Source: Dicyema japonicum (lineage: Eukaryota > Dicyemida > Rhombozoa > Dicyemidae). From it: DNA of 64,000 nucleotides. The DNA lies in contig RDEW01000004.1 of the NCBI GenBank assembly GCA_011109175.1, positions 1,539,067-1,603,066 of the forward strand, given 5' to 3'. Both the position numbers and the translations under genes were made by a program. The notes under the pieces were generated by a model that had not been told where the DNA came from, searched no databases, and was given only the letters and a program-made list of their open reading frames with translations. Shown one piece after another: positions 23,908 through 35,988 of this stretch; position 1 is the first letter of the stretch, and each line of letters opens with the position of its first letter.

Positions 23908-24829
23908 TTATTTATTTATTAACCCCGGGATCACCGAGAAAGAAAGACAAAGTAAAGTCAACGAGTTATGTGATCCCAGTTCCCGCAACCAAACGTGCCA
24001 TCCTAAGCCTGTGCGTCTCCATTGTTCCCACTGTCGAACGGAAATGCCTTCTTTGATCTTTGCAGAGGAAGCTGATTGGGGAAGGAAATTTCTTAGCCAA
24101 CCGATTTTCTTTTGCGTGGAACAGTGAGAGGCTTAGTGGGTGTCCATCTTCCTCGCAAATGCGTAGAAACCAGGAACCAAATCTACGAGTTGTAGATTCC
24201 TTCAGCAGGGGAGGTATTTTTGTTTCACATTGTGGTCCCAGCATACGTGTTGTTTTCCTTTGCAGTAAGTTTAGTTTTTGGATAGTAGCCTCGTGGATAC
24301 AATCCACTTTCTTCTGTGCGAGTGAGACTGCTTCTGATGTCGAACTGCTCCTTGTTGCAATGATGATATCGTCAGCATAAGAAAGCAGTAGAAAATCCTT
24401 GTCAATATCTGCTGGCAGGTCGTGGAGGAATAGGTTGAATTATTTGGGATACAAAGGCGAACCTTGGGGCACTCCGTTTGGTAGTAAACGTGATCATGAT
24501 CTGAGGTGGCCACCGATGACCCTCCCACGTCTTCCAGATAAAAAATTGGCCAGCCATAGCTTCAAGTTAGGGCGAATTTTTGAATCAAATATTTTTCCAA
24601 TTAGATGTTTCCTCGGTACCGAGTCAAACGCCTTGTTGATGTCAATCGAGACCATTGTTGTCCACATGCGTTTTGGGGCAGTGTTGAAACCATCCGCAAT
24701 GAACTGTGAACGCGTTGATAAGAAAGTCGTGGTTGATCTTCCAGAACGGAATCCATGTTGGAAATTCCGTTGAGTTAGGGAAGGATTAATTCCAGATTGG
24801 ATCAACTTTTCCAACACTTTTGATATACT
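23908..24829 (-). mobile_element. LINE copy D nested in copy C, 10-bp TSD
   Basis: A minus-strand LINE of a second subfamily, flanked by GTGACGCAAT at 23898-23907 and 24830-24839. It encodes FQHGFRSGRSTTTFL, SIDINKAFDSVPRKHL (RT motif A) and LKLWLANFLSGRRGRV. After frame breaks come YADDIIIAT (motif C), LLQRKTTRMLG, and finally RMARLVAGTGIT-stop at 23970-23977. The stretch between motif C and the C terminus is shorter than in copy B, so the copy has an internal deletion. The 3' end forms a perfect 8-bp hairpin (23927-23934 with 23970-23977), then AATAAATAAATAAAT. Confidence 0.75.
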
Positions 24830-24958
24830 GTGACGCAATAATATGTGTATATCATAAACTGAGATCAATTGAATCCATCAAATATTAATAAATTAGTTAT
24901 TATTTTAAAATATTAAATACAGTAAATTCAAAATTTAATTTTCAAACATTTGCGTGTT

Positions 24959-25332
24959 ATGAACTTTGTGAAGGATCTAGGTGAAAAATGTTTTGGCCAA
25001 ATAGTTGATAAAAGATATTATTTTAGGATCACGAAGGGCAGAAGTTAGCGCGTAACATTCAACTAGTTTTTGTTATTTCAACTTCGGTTCATTTTTATTT
25101 CTAAAATTTTTAGATCGTTAGTTTTGTTGTTGGACATTTAAAATCAAGTTTTTCATATTGTTTCATTCCGATTTTATTATCCACACTTTTTGCAGCTATA
25201 GTAAATTTAGTATTACTAACCGTTTAGCTGACTTTCCCGAGCTATCCATTTTACAGAAGGAATCCTCTGGATTGGTCTAATAGTAATGTGAAAGAAACGA
25301 AAACAAAAAAATCTGTTAAAAAGAATGCTTGA
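24959..25332 (+). CDS. SPCS1: SPCS1, signal peptidase complex 12-kDa subunit
   Basis: A small ER-membrane subunit of signal peptidase, which helps define substrates for signal-peptide cleavage. Four short exons give MNFVKDLGEKCFGQI, DHEGQKLARNIQLVFVISTS (family DxxGQKLAE), a second hydrophobic segment (IVSFVVGHLKSSFSYCFIP and onward) and LTFPSYPFYRRNPLDW, the family's hallmark LTxPxxPxYRRxPLxW, then a lysine-rich tail. Introns of 23, 27 and 27 nt are at about 25007-25029, 25086-25112 and 25201-25227; the last contains an ACTAAC branch-point-like site. Length (about 98 residues) and two membrane segments fit the family. The gene sits between LINE C/D and a KRPDG-type fragment, and SPCS2 lies 5 kb away on the same strand. 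Confidence 0.85.
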
Positions 25333-25639
25333 TTTTTAATAATTTTGGTTTATAAAAAATAGTTTTACTATGTCAATTTTTTCTATAAAAATACAGTTGT
25401 TACTAACAATTTAAAATTAACTTAAAAGTGTGATCTTACATGAATTTTAGATGATCCTCGTGGAAAATGTTGTCCGATAAAGATCTTGAACAGTGGGTAA
25501 CGTTATTTTTCTTAATTATAAGTGCTCATATAATTTTAATTAAATATGCTTCGAATTAATTAAGTTGACATATCATTTTTAATTTATCCTGTTACAGGAC
25601 GACCATCTGCAAAAATAAATATGAGAGGCTTCTGAAACA
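25333..25639. other. intergenic, AT-rich
   Basis: The spacer between SPCS1 and the next retroelement fragment. I see no coding or structural signal. Confidence 0.4.
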
Positions 25640-26310
25640 ATCAAACCAACACCGACGTGCCTGTCTAGTTACTGAAAAATGCGAATGGAGTGGCGCTTGG
25701 ATTAATACCCTCCCCGTTGGTAGAGTCGGGACCCACCTTGATGACGATAATATTGGTATCTCTATCAGATTTGGACTGAAGATTTGCCAGAGTCAAGTAC
25801 CGGTTTGGTGGCGTCGTTGACTGGTACGGAGATCATGACCATGTGCAGGACAATTCCCATGACATAAGGCTATCAACGGAATTGTTAAGCGAGCCCTATG
25901 AGAATGATGGATACCCCTTCATACTTGAACCTGTGGCCCGGACAGAGAGACGGAAAACGGCCTGACGGAATCAATTTTTTTCCATTCGAGGAAAGGAAAC
26001 CTATGGTATGAGATGCTACGTGCGTCGACCCCTTTTGCCCATCCAACATTGTCGGGAGCGCGGTAGATACACTGCATGCTGCCGAAAAAAACAATGAGGG
26101 CAAGGAGAAAAAACACGAAGCGCTACGTGATCGATTACGTTCTACCACATTGTTGTAGACAACAGGAGGAATAAGCGGGAAATCATTTTGTTTCCTAAAG
26201 AAACTTGGACGCCTATCTAACTAAAAAGCCACGACGCACGTGAGACTCGGTGGCTTCTCCTGTCTATATCTGTTGCGATCTCGAGAGCAACTCTAAGTTG
26301 ATTATGTCAG
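25640..26310 (+). mobile_element. KRPDG-type retroelement C-terminal fragment, copy b
   Basis: The plus strand at about 25954-26050 encodes GKRPDGINFFPFEERKPMV, then DATCVDPFCPSNIVGSA. About 190 bp later comes the terminal DARETRWLLLSISVAISRA before a stop near 26297. These match copy a (17943-18451, minus strand) block for block. In-frame stops and shifts show it is dead. Confidence 0.6.
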
Positions 26311-26436
26311 CGGGGACCACTTTTTGAATTGGTTTTGTTTTAAGTAAAAACGTATTATTTAAAAAATTATTCTGATTTCAACCTTTTTAAAAGATCTTAA
26401 AAATGAAGCCTAATCTGAAAGCCTTGAATCTCCAAG

Positions 26437-26482
26437 GATGGCGAGAGAGATTCGCTCAAATAACCAACAGCACTCATGGAGA
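26437..26482 (+). repeat. MAxxIRSNNQQ exon-like motif, copy 1
   Basis: ATGGCGAGAGAGATTCGCTC and the following 25 bases encode MAREIRSNNQQHSW. The same stretch recurs at 55810-55853 (plus) and 56153-56196 (minus), where it is the start of a small spliced gene. Here the frame runs on for about 30 codons without similarity. It may be a duplicated first exon or a short dispersed repeat. Confidence 0.45.
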
Positions 26483-27084
26483 TCTCCTGTGCGCGTAGAA
26501 TTCCGATTCCTGACGACCCAGAAATTCCAGCGTCAAATACGCAAGGGAGCCGAACGTTTCAACTGAGGAGAACAAACAAAACATCCTAGGCTCGATAGTG
26601 CTTGGGCTCGGAACACAATATAAATTTTAAGAGTTCAGCTTAGCAGATTATGCTGAAATAATTTTTGCATGGCTTTTAAATTGAGTGGGCCTTCTTGGCT
26701 GAACGTCTAATGACATTGGATCTAATAGTCATGTGTCAGAATCTGAAAGATAGACTTTTCAGCGAAGGTCAATTATCGTCACACAGATCCCACCGCGAAG
26801 CAAACAGTCCTTCTGGCATGACAAATTAGTTGAAAGGGATCTTCCTACCTTCTCCTGACTAAATCAACTGGTGAAGATACCATTATGAAACTCCCCAGCC
26901 TTAAAAATGAAATGATGTCCGCGGCGGTAGAATGAAAATGGAAGAGGGTTGACCTATTTCTTCATTTCTCTTAAAGTTGAACCCTATAATGGACAATTAG
27001 AGGATTGATTTGGACGGCACAAGGAAACGTTCTCCATTAGGTTATTCCTTATATTAATTAGTTTTGACCGTTTGTGCTGGACTT
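26483..27084. other. intergenic, no recognised gene
   Basis: No frame of interest on either strand and no repeat shared with the rest of the window that I could find. Confidence 0.35.
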
Positions 27085-27680
27085 ATTATTAAGCCATAGA
27101 AACACTGTCTTAACCACTAACTAATATTCAGGTGATCCCGGTATCTTTTCTCGATGCTCCGACCGTGACCCCATACATTTTCTATACGGACGGAGTTTTT
27201 TTTCCCTCCTCTTCTGAAATTGCCTCCAGTTACCTTTATGATAGACTCGAGTGTTGTGGGGCAATTTCTTTATCCGTATATTTCTCCAGTAAATTTATTG
27301 CTTTTGACTGGATCTCTTGAATTTTTGCTATGTTCGTTGCCGCCAGGTTAGATCCCCACGCAGCACATGCATAGCCTATTGTTGGATCGACATACTGCTG
27401 TAGAGGGTCCCGACACCTGGCGGATAAATTCCTCACAGTTCTAAATGAAGGCTTTTACAAAATTGATCTTCTTTGCAAAGTTGATATGATGGATTCCACA
27501 TGGGCTGAGCAGAGGAAAGTATCAAAAGTTACTCCTAGTATCTTCTGCGATTTCTTTTGTGGTATAGGTACTCCATTTAACGCGACATCAATTGTCTGCG
27601 TTCCCATTTTTCTATTCTTAGTGAAGAGTGACTGCTGACTTTCCGAAATATGCAGTTAATCGATTTTCGCACAACTTACC
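27085..27680 (-). mobile_element. LINE 3' fragment, third subfamily
   Basis: The minus strand encodes QQYVDPTIGYACAAWGSNLA and KIQEIQSKAINLLEKYTDKE (27236-27400), the region after the RT palm in Jockey/CR1-like ORF2. It ends DTGIT-stop at the GGGATCACCTGA block (27132-27139). A 6-bp hairpin partner (GTGGTT) lies just downstream, followed by TTAATAATAAG. Upstream, ESQQSLFTKN and a KSQKILGVTFDTF-like stretch are present with shifts. Confidence 0.6.
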
Positions 27681-27807
27681 AAAAATAAAACGCCTGGGGT
27701 TAATAAATAAACTGACAGTGCAAAAAACTGAATTATAGTTGCCTAATTTTTTTATATAAAATAACAATTCAATAATAATTTAAAATTAGTCTATGATCTA
27801 AAGTAAG

Positions 27808-28703
27808 TCACACAGGTGCACACCACATTTTATACAGTTCAATTATTTTACTAACAAGCAATTCATCAATTGTGGAATTCTCAGTCTCAGTTAAAACAAA
27901 TTGATTGAAGTCTTTGTCAATAATGTGTACACGATAATTCCGACTTCCCAATAAATTCGCTACGACGAGACACTGATTATTTATAGATAGCGACTTCATT
28001 GAACTATCAATAAGCTTCTCTGCATTTGTTTCGAGTTTAAAGCTGACTACAAATGCCTGAGGACACCAAAAATTCGTTAGCAGATGCAACGATTTCGGCA
28101 CTTTTTTTAAAACAAGGCTAAGTTCGTCGACATCTGAGTTTATTTTATGTTCTGAAATTTTTTCACGTGGTAAATAAAAATCCGAAACCGCAGCTGCCAA
28201 ATAAACAATTCCCTTTGAACCAACTTTGTTCAAAGCTAAAGCACAAATTTTTAAATACGTCAAATATTCATGGACAGTTGTAAATGATATTGTAAAAAGA
28301 AGATTCTGATTTTTACAATTCTGAGCAGATTTGGATACGTCGCTTATAATTTGATACATTCGAGTATCTGAAATTGCTACAAAATTGTTTTCAGCGGTAA
28401 TATGAAACAACAAATCTGATGGAACTTGACGTGAATACGGTTGAAGAGAATTATCTCTACTAAGGAATATAACCGCATAGCCATGATCAATGAAATATTC
28501 TGCCGACGCCGAGCCCTCCTTCCGGTACTGAAGTTGTCAATGAATCTGACTGGATTATTTTCAAGTGGTACACGTGTTCCGCCAGATGTTATCAAAACAA
28601 TTGGCCTTTTGTTCATATGGTACATAATAAATGAATTAATCTCATATGTATTTAGAAGAGGTACAGACGCATCGGACAAAAATGAATCGAGCTCATGTTC
28701 CAT
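27808..28703 (-). CDS. PPCS: PPCS, phosphopantothenoylcysteine synthetase (one apparent frameshift)
   Basis: A cytosolic enzyme of coenzyme A synthesis that joins 4'-phosphopantothenate to cysteine. The start ATG is at 28703-28701. The N-terminal part has PIVLITSGGTRVPLENNPVR and FIDNFSTGRR, the nucleotide-binding hallmark of animal PPCS. The frame then breaks inside a GGG run near 28510. It resumes as SAEYFIDHGYAVIFLSRDNS, LLFHITAENNFVAI, VYLAAAVSDFYLP (the conserved AAAVSDF motif) and VSFKLETNAEKL, ending WCAPV at 27808. No intron is needed. Adding one G to the run restores the whole reading frame, so I think the gene is intact and the base may be miscalled. The alternative is a very recent pseudogene. 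Confidence 0.85.
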
Positions 28704-28989
28704 TAAGTTATAACTAGGCAAATAATTTTTTAATTATTATAATTTTAATTCTATTATCAAATATAAAAAATTTTTAGTTGAAATTTAATTAATCGGGAAA
28801 AGATTTTATCTTCAATTTTTATAGCGTAAAAAAATTTAAAAAAATGGCGTGAGTGTTTGAGTTTGACTGCCTGCGTTAGACAATGCTCGGCTTAGCACTA
28901 TGGAATTCGTCAAAACAATAGACTGACTTGTAGAAACACGTAATAGTGAACCAAGAATGGCGCAATGGTTCATCCAGATTAGGGGTTTT

Positions 28990-29760
28990 AAAACTATTTC
29001 ATCCACACGAAATTAAAACAATATCCCTCACTCCGCAATTTATTAATAATTTTTGTTGGCTGGGGCCAGTTTGAGAAACTCCAACTGGATCAGGCGCTTC
29101 TAGTCCCCACGCAATAACTCCGTCGACTGAACTGTCTTGGACTCGTTCCAGCACTCCTTCAGCAGGAGAGAGAGTGAAGAACTTTCGCTTCGACCATTCC
29201 TCCATATCTACAGCGATGGATCGCGCAAACATCCATTCCGAGGCGGACGGAAACCCCAATTCTCGTGGCGTCGTAATCCAATAATGTCCCAAGTGAGGTG
29301 CATGGAAATGTTGAGTCATGCACCACTTTCATTCGTTGATGCATAAACCAGACAAGCCAGAAGATGCTGGTCAAGTTCAGGTTTTGTCTTATTTATGGTC
29401 TTTGAGCACAAAAGCTCGTCCCAATCTCGTTGTTTATTAGGGTTCTTCGAAAATCCAACACTTATGCGCGTCTAGACTTCCCGAGCCATGTATTCCACTG
29501 GTTCAACGTCCGATCCGTTAATGTAGCATAAGATCTGGCGTATAAGAGCACTGGAAGCAAGGCTCCTTTCGCCTGCTGTGATTCCCAAGGCATGAGGGGT
29601 ATGACCAATATGGCAGAGATTGTGCGGTCCTTCTTGTTAGCTTATAGCACCATAGGTGTCCAAAATTTGGGAAAAGGGAGCATTGAATATCAAATTTTCT
29701 CTTGTTCGCTTTGCCACAGATCAGACAGGGAAAAGACATACAGGAAGTAATGGATTATTA
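28990..29760 (-). mobile_element. KRPDG-type retroelement fragment, copy c, with PHD-like N-terminal finger
   Basis: The minus strand begins (29739) with FPCLICGKANKRKFDIQCS, then HLWCYKLTRRTAQSLPYW and PSCLG. This is a PHD-like Cys/His pattern, partly eroded, as found at the N terminus of this RT family. It is joined directly to a late part of the protein: FPCTSLGTLLDYDATRIGVS, VRLGMDVCAIHRC, then WGLEAPDPVG near 29090. The RT itself is missing, so the copy is internally deleted. Confidence 0.55.
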
Positions 29761-30351
29761 TGTCCACTTTCGGTTCATTGTCGTTCGTTCTGTCAGTAAG
29801 GTTCACCATTTTTAATCCGGAACTCAAAAGTGGCCCATTAGACAAACCTAACACGTTTTTTAAAATGCCATTCTAAATGGGGTCAGTTGCTTAGTTTTTT
29901 ATAAAGACAATATAATAACCGTCACGATTCCACAAGATAAAATTTATTATTGTTTCAAAATTTGTTAAAATTGTACAAATAAATGAAACAATTTTAGTAT
30001 CATGTTATTGACGCAAGCTGCGTGCATTGTATAGACGTAAACATCAGTACTCCGCCAAACACGTGGAAGCACACTCTTTGTAGGACAGTATCTTTGTTCT
30101 GGGAACGTTCATATATAAGGTCGAGCGTAAAGTTTTAGCATATGAACGTCTTCTGACGACGTAGAACGCTCATAATCGCAGCTGTCAAATTGACGCCATT
30201 GAAAAAAATCTACTGCCTTTCATTTGAATTCAGCCGAAAATTATTTTTAATGAGCTGATTTTCTATCGGATTGTTTATTTTAAATTAAATTAATCTGTTT
30301 TAATTATACAATTTTTAATTTAAAATTAATGAGTTGTCAACTTTAACTATT
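29761..30351. other. intergenic, AT-rich
   Basis: Nothing coding. The region upstream of SPCS2 probably contains its promoter, but no site can be named. Confidence 0.35.
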
Positions 30352-31008
30352 ATGGTGTGCGCAGTTAAACCTATTGACAAATGGAATTCAGTAACAGCAA
30401 AAAATACAACCTGCGACTCATTGGGGAGGGTAATTATGACTAGCTCAGACTAGATATTCTCTAGGCACTACAACGCCAGACAAAATCATAAATTTTACGA
30501 CATTAAGCTGTTTATTGATTTTATGATGGTTTTTGTTATCACGCTTGGGACAATTTATGACTTTTATTATCCTTATCCAGAATCCAAAACTTTACTTATT
30601 ACTTGTGTCGCAGCGTAAATTTTATTTTTTACTTTTAGATATTATCTAATGTGCCCTATTTATTATTATTACTTATACTTTGTAATGAAGGATATTGTCT
30701 ATGAGGGAGTTTACGCTGACTGTGCTTGCCAAAGTCCTGATATCCAATTCAGGGTTTCTATTAAATCTAAAAAGTATTTATTTTAATCCTTCAAATTACA
30801 CCCTTAATTTATTTGTATATATAGGTTTTCGTCAATTTTTACAATCACAGTGGAAGGACGCTATGTAGGGAAAACTTTATGGCATTCTTCAAAAGAGGAT
30901 GTTTCATACTCAAAATGGTTTGATGAAAGTGGGAAGTTCATGGAGGATGTTTTGGAAGAAAGATTAATAGGCATGACAAATAAAGTCTTTAATCAAGTTG
31001 AAAAATGA
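30352..31008 (+). CDS. SPCS2: SPCS2, signal peptidase complex 25-kDa subunit
   Basis: An ER-membrane accessory subunit of signal peptidase. The exons give VKPIDKWNSVTAKNTTCDSL (family KWDGxxVKNxLDD), YNARQNHKFYDIKLFIDFMM with VITLGTIYDFYYPYPESKTL (family WDYxxPFPESK; first membrane hairpin), YYLMCPIYYYYLYFVMKDIV (second hydrophobic stretch), and a cytosolic part SIFTITVEGRYVGKTL, WFDESGKFMEDVLEERL to VEK-stop at 31006-31008. Introns are 24 nt (about 30430-30453), 24 nt (about 30615-30638) and an unusually long one of about 51 nt (about 30774-30824). The start is the first ATG and the length (about 185 residues) is slightly short for the family. A dead retroelement follows immediately. Confidence 0.85.
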
Positions 31009-31019
31009 TTGTTACTTTT

Positions 31020-31460
31020 AAATTGGATTTAATTTATTTATTCAGGAAACTTTGCCTGTTTGTTTAGGAGGAATGGGAATTACCGTAACTTCGGTTGGCG
31101 CATTAAGTGCATATTTAGCTCCTCGAAAAATTTGATGGATACAGTCCTCAACTCTTAATCCGGACTGAATGTATCTATGACACCTTCAAGAGCTGTTGAA
31201 TTGTGCAAGGACATATATCTTAATGTTCTGGAGGGTGGCGCTAATCAGAAAGCGTATTCGAGACTATCCTTGTGCCGAGATTGGCAACCAGCTGAATGGT
31301 GAGGCAGTGTGAATATTCGCTACGTCTTGGTCTTAAAGTGTATGAGAAGAGAAAATGTCTTTGTGGACGTTTGATCGATCCATATGGCTACTATTCACTA
31401 TCGTACAGGTTGAGGGGGGCCGTTTCCCAAGGCATGCCTGTCTCAACTTGACGTTGAAAA
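31020..31460 (+). mobile_element. KRPDG-type retroelement middle fragment, copy d
   Basis: The plus strand encodes LPVCLGGMGITVTSVGALSA (family LPxxLGGxGxRSAxxxA, as at 63712-63800). After shifts it encodes RLGLKVYEKRKCLCG and LIDPYGYYSLS, the CxCG...G.H region that follows in this RT family. Multiple stops. Confidence 0.5.
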
Positions 31461-33718
31461 ACTTACTTTCTTCTGCTTACAATGAGTTATATGTGCTTTA
31501 GTTGTTTGGGGATGTTTAAGAAACGAAAAAACTGAATCCCTTATCAAGGAACGTTGAACCCATAAACTTTAAAAAAATTGTCAAGGCATCTGGAACAGAC
31601 TTTGTGAGAAAACCTGTCAAACGGGACCCTCATTCTGAAAGAAAATTTGTCGGAACGCAGTCTGAACACCAAGAAGAACTGCTAAGATTGCTTAAGGAGG
31701 CCGTGATTGCCTAGAATAATTTTGTTTTTTGGTAACGATGATTACTGGTTTATAAATAAATAAAAATTTAAAATAACATTTTAAAAATCCAAGAGAAAAC
31801 AGCAACGCTTTAACAAATAAAGAATACAGACTTTTTCAAAGATGTCAAATTTGTTCCTCTTGCGATAGATATTTCAAGCATTTGAACCTTCGTCTTTTTC
31901 TTTTTTTTGCTGCTGATCTCATAAGTCTAATCTCAGCTCGTTCAGATGACTTTCGAGAACAGCTGTTCCAACATATTTCCATTACGATATAAGGAATATC
32001 TATGATTTAAGTATGTTGCCCTCCACTCTTTCTATTTTTTATGAATAAAATTAATTCAATTTTAAGAATTTAAATGGGTTTTTATTAATGTTTAGGTGTT
32101 ACGTTAGCAACTTATCTAAATCCTTGTAGTGCCTAAACTGAATATTATTTTTGACTTTAATTCTTTTTTCTGTTTGGTTTCGTTGGTTATTGTATAATTG
32201 AGTGCCGTATATATTCCTTTCATCTAAAATTATTCTTGTTTTCTATAAGCATGTCAAATTCAACAAATACTTTAAAATCTTTCAATTGACTGACAGTATC
32301 CACATAATTTTTCATATTCAAAAGTTTCAGATAAACCCTTGATTTTGTTTTCTAATTATTCGTTCTGAGTTATTAGTCGACTTTAAACTAAAAATTAACT
32401 TAAAATCTCATCACTTATATTTTTTTAAATTTTGACAGTCAATTCCTCGTTTATCATTTTTTATTATTTCTATTTTTTCTTTCATTTGTCTATTTTTCTT
32501 TTTTATTTCGACTTCTCCTATAGCCTAGTTTTAATTTCATCAGAATACTTTCATTTTCATTTTATTACTTGGTGGAACATTAGGTCGAGTTACTTCACTA
32601 CTGACGAATGGTTTCACTATTATTCCATTTAATAAAATAAGCAAGTTTGAATAAATTAGCCCAAAATCTTACCATTTGAAAGGAAATCTTTAAGAAAAAT
32701 ATTTTTTTCATTTATATATTTTTGATTACTCAGAGGATTTCGTAATGACTGATTCATCCCTAACATAAAATTTACCGAATTTTGCTATTTAAAAATCATC
32801 ACAATCATAAAACAAAACGTTAATTGTGGTTGAAAGCTAATTGATTCTTTATTAGTCAATGAAAACGCGTTTGTACAAGACGTTAACGAGTTCATTAGAG
32901 TCATGCCAGAAGTAGGAGTCCATCATGCTATACAGGAAAAAACTATTAAACAGGGTGAATCTACAGGAGACAAAATAATCAGCCAGTTTGAATTTAATCT
33001 TTGACTCTTCTACAAATCACAAAGTAGTTAGGGTAATACTTATGAAGGATTGTTAAAAATATTGAACTTATGATTGGAATTTTTACCAGCAACCTTTTCC
33101 GAATTATGAGTTTTCCACTAACTGAATGTTAAACATCAGGACTTGTCATTTATTGCAAAAGCTTTTTTCTGTCTCTACATGTTTTATGCATTGCTTAGAT
33201 CTTTTTCAGGCCTCATTCCGAAAGGAATTTTTATTGCTACACTTTTTGTTTTCTCAAACACAAGATAATTAATTTTTGCCAGTGAAGAATAACCCTCGAA
33301 CCCATATATAATGGAGGGAAGAATGTTTCTTGAAATATATGAATAAAAATCGATAATTCAAAAATTCTTTTTTCGGTTTTGCGGTTTCACAAGCATTTGA
33401 ATAATCGAAACTTTTTAACAATTAAGGGCGTGACCATACTTTAAACTAGCATCTAATAGAAGCCAAAAACCTAAATGAAGCTTTTAGATCCTAGTCGAAT
33501 ATTTTTATCCTTATTTAGCTATGTTCGGAAAGCTATCCTAACAGTCTATAATATTCTTACAGACCAGAGCTATCAAAACATTATCGCTCCTGAAAATATA
33601 TAAACGATTTTCGAATCATTACATCTTCATGGAGGCCAATATTGATCATCATAAATTATGGAAGTTCAAAATGTTATGACAAAATTATATTTAAATTATA
33701 AAAACAAGTTAAAAAAAG
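31461..33718. other. long intergenic, AT-rich
   Basis: No convincing gene. A plus-strand stop-bounded frame of about 55 codons ends at 31713 (NFKKIVKASGTDFVRK and onward, no ATG). Another ends near 33005 (FVQDVNEFIRVMPEVGVHH). Either could be an exon of an unrecognised gene or transposon debris. The frame at 32432-32632 is low-complexity T-rich sequence. Confidence 0.35.
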
Positions 33719-33791
33719 TACTCAGACTGGGATTCGAACCCAGGACCTTTCGCGTGTGAGGCGAACGTGATAACCACTACACCATCCAAGC
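33719..33791 (-). tRNA. tRNA-Val(CAC)
   Basis: The 73-nt minus-strand gene runs from GCTTGGATGG (33791) to discriminator A (33719). The anticodon loop CTCACAC gives CAC. The A box (TGGTGTAGTGG) and B box (GGTTCGAATCC) are intact. All seven acceptor pairs form (GCTTGGA with TCTGAGT, three being G-U), and the TCTGGG-type T stem pairs CTGGG with CCCAG. There is no intron and no encoded CCA. A T run at the minus-strand 3' side would serve as Pol III terminator. Confidence 0.95.
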
Positions 33792-34280
33792 GATCGAAAT
33801 TAAAATTATAAAAAACAAAATAGAATTTATTGTTTAAATTTTTTTCTTTAGTTCAATATGAAGATCATAAAAGTTTATGTATATTTTTCCTGAGTTATCT
33901 AATTGAAGGGATATTATCACTTATTTAACAAATGTGCTTTTATATAACCATTCCCCAATTTGTGAAGTCGAATATAGGCATTTAAAAATACTTTAATCAA
34001 ATAGATATCAATTTTTCTTAGTTATCTTTACTAAGAAAAAGTTGAGTGGTCTCAATACTTTTTGAAATTCTGTCTGATGTCTTTTTTCATTAAAATGTTG
34101 ATCGATGTAGTTTTGTTTAGATGGTTCTACTATCCTAGAGCAATTTGGCAAAATAAATCTCTTTTAGGTGTTTTTTTTAAATATGTAAGTTTTGGAAATT
34201 GCTTTTAAAATTCGTTCCTTTTTTTGCCTCTGAGTTTTAGTGGTTTTATAATTGAGTGAAAGATAATAAAAATCTTTCTT
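33792..34280. other. intergenic, AT-rich
   Basis: No coding or repeat signal seen. Confidence 0.35.
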
Positions 34281-34965
34281 GAAATGAAGACTGTTATCCA
34301 GATTGCCACTTAGAGATTGCAACAAAATCTGTACCGTCTTAGCGAATCATTACTGAAGAACCGCCTGTCTACCAGCACTGAGAAGTCCATCACAACTCTT
34401 TTCAAATCTGAAAAGAGACTGGGAAGACTGATAGTCAGTTTACAAACAAACAATGGTGTTAATTTTTTAGAAAATCTCAAAAGATCCTTTGAGTTATTTT
34501 TTACAAGGGCATGTCATTCTCGCCCCCATGTTGAAAAAGTTATAACAAAATGTGAAAAGAAGACTAACGTGTTGAAATGTCTTTCTCGCTTATGGATGAT
34601 CAGAAATCATCCTTGAATTCTATATATAACCAATACATTGAAACATGTATTTCTGCATGTGGCATCTGGGATCCATTCATTTCTTGGACAAATGTTTAAA
34701 AAATCAAGGATAGCCGAAAAAAGGCTCTAAAAGTCCGAAACGATGTACTTATAGATTCATAGTCTCAAATGCCTCTAGAATCCATGATACGCATGAACTG
34801 TGGAACGAGCAGTCTTGGCTACAAAGATGTAGTCATTTGGCCAATAAGTGCATGTGTGTGGTCGAGGGATGAGCATCGGACTAAGTTGATGTCTTTGCTA
34901 GAGCGTGCTGGGATCACGTAATTAGTATCCATGGTCTTTGGTATTATTAGGACAATTTCAGCGTT
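34281..34965 (+). mobile_element. LINE 3' fragment (Jockey/CR1-like, same subfamily as copy B)
   Basis: The plus strand encodes LQQNLYRLSESLLKNRLSTS, EKSITTLFKSEKRLGRLIV and KVITKCEKKTNVLKCLSRLW (34317-34610), then a shifted C terminus ending MSLLERAGIT-stop at 34910-34919. The hairpin partner ATGGTCTT lies at 34931-34938, followed by TATTATTAGG. It is 5'-truncated after RT motif C. Confidence 0.7.
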
Positions 34966-35343
34966 GAAATAGTACAAATAAGACAATATCCTATTTTTGT
35001 CCTAAATTGTACAATTTCCGCTTTATTAATTAAGTTCCACATGTGCAGCACATGAGACTAGCATTCGGTCACTCACACGATAACATTTGTAGATTGAATT
35101 CCAATAACTCTTATAAATAGCAAATCCTTGCCCATAATGGTGAGATTCTGATGCTATGAGGATGATTCTGTGATCATTTTGTAACAATTTACTCCACACT
35201 TGACTCTAAGTATTCACATCCTAGCACAAGATTATTTGTTTCGAAACATCGTTCACGCATCTGACATTAAATTATAGAACGGTAAAATCCGCTGATGGCC
35301 TCATATTTGATTAAGTCTTCGTGCAATTGATTTGTTTCACTAA
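34966..35343. other. intergenic
   Basis: Nothing recognised. Confidence 0.3.
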
Positions 35344-35798
35344 CTCAACCAAAAAATTGTTTTTATTGTAGGTTATTCTAAATTTATTCGTATTCCTTAC
35401 CGACTTCTCCGTTCACTCTGGATCTTTTCATTGCAGAAGACTTAAACAACCTTACAAGTAACACCAACTAGCATTCGATCTAACAAAATACGACGTCTCT
35501 GTTTGTTGTCTACAAGAGACAAAAACGACCGTACAATTTACAGAACTGTTTAGAAAATTCCACTTTTTTACCCTTTCATCGGCCTGCCGACACTATGGTC
35601 TCGGATTTGCAGTCCATCAGGACCTGATTCACTGTGTTACCTCACATTATAATGGAAATGGCGGACGACCTAGACTACCTAAGAGAATTAGCGAGCAACA
35701 GAGGATCATGGTCCAGGCTGACGGAGAAGATGATTAGGAATACGGCACAAGGGAAACTTAACTAATTTTATCTTTTCTCGGGAGTGCTTTTTAATAAT
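35344..35798 (+). repeat. compact ~455-bp retroelement-derived repeat, copy 2
   Basis: The plus-strand partner of 13936-14410, with the same two ends. The frame LTKYDVSVCCLQETKTT and RHYGLGFAVHQDLIHCVT (about 35480-35640) is the N-terminal part of a LINE endonuclease. The 3' part encodes LRELASNRGSWSRLTEKMIR in another frame. Endonuclease start and ORF terminus have been brought together, with the RT missing. Confidence 0.6.
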
Positions 35799-35988
35799 AT
35801 AATAATATTCTAAATTAAATTCTAAAAAATTATATTTTTTCGATTGAAAATTGTCGTTTAATTATTATTGGTTTAATTATAAAATCTATATATGTTATTT
35901 TATAATTTTATTAAATATACATAGAATACATTATTAATTCATAATCCTTATTTCAGTAAGTATATTCCGGATTTTTATAATCCTTAGA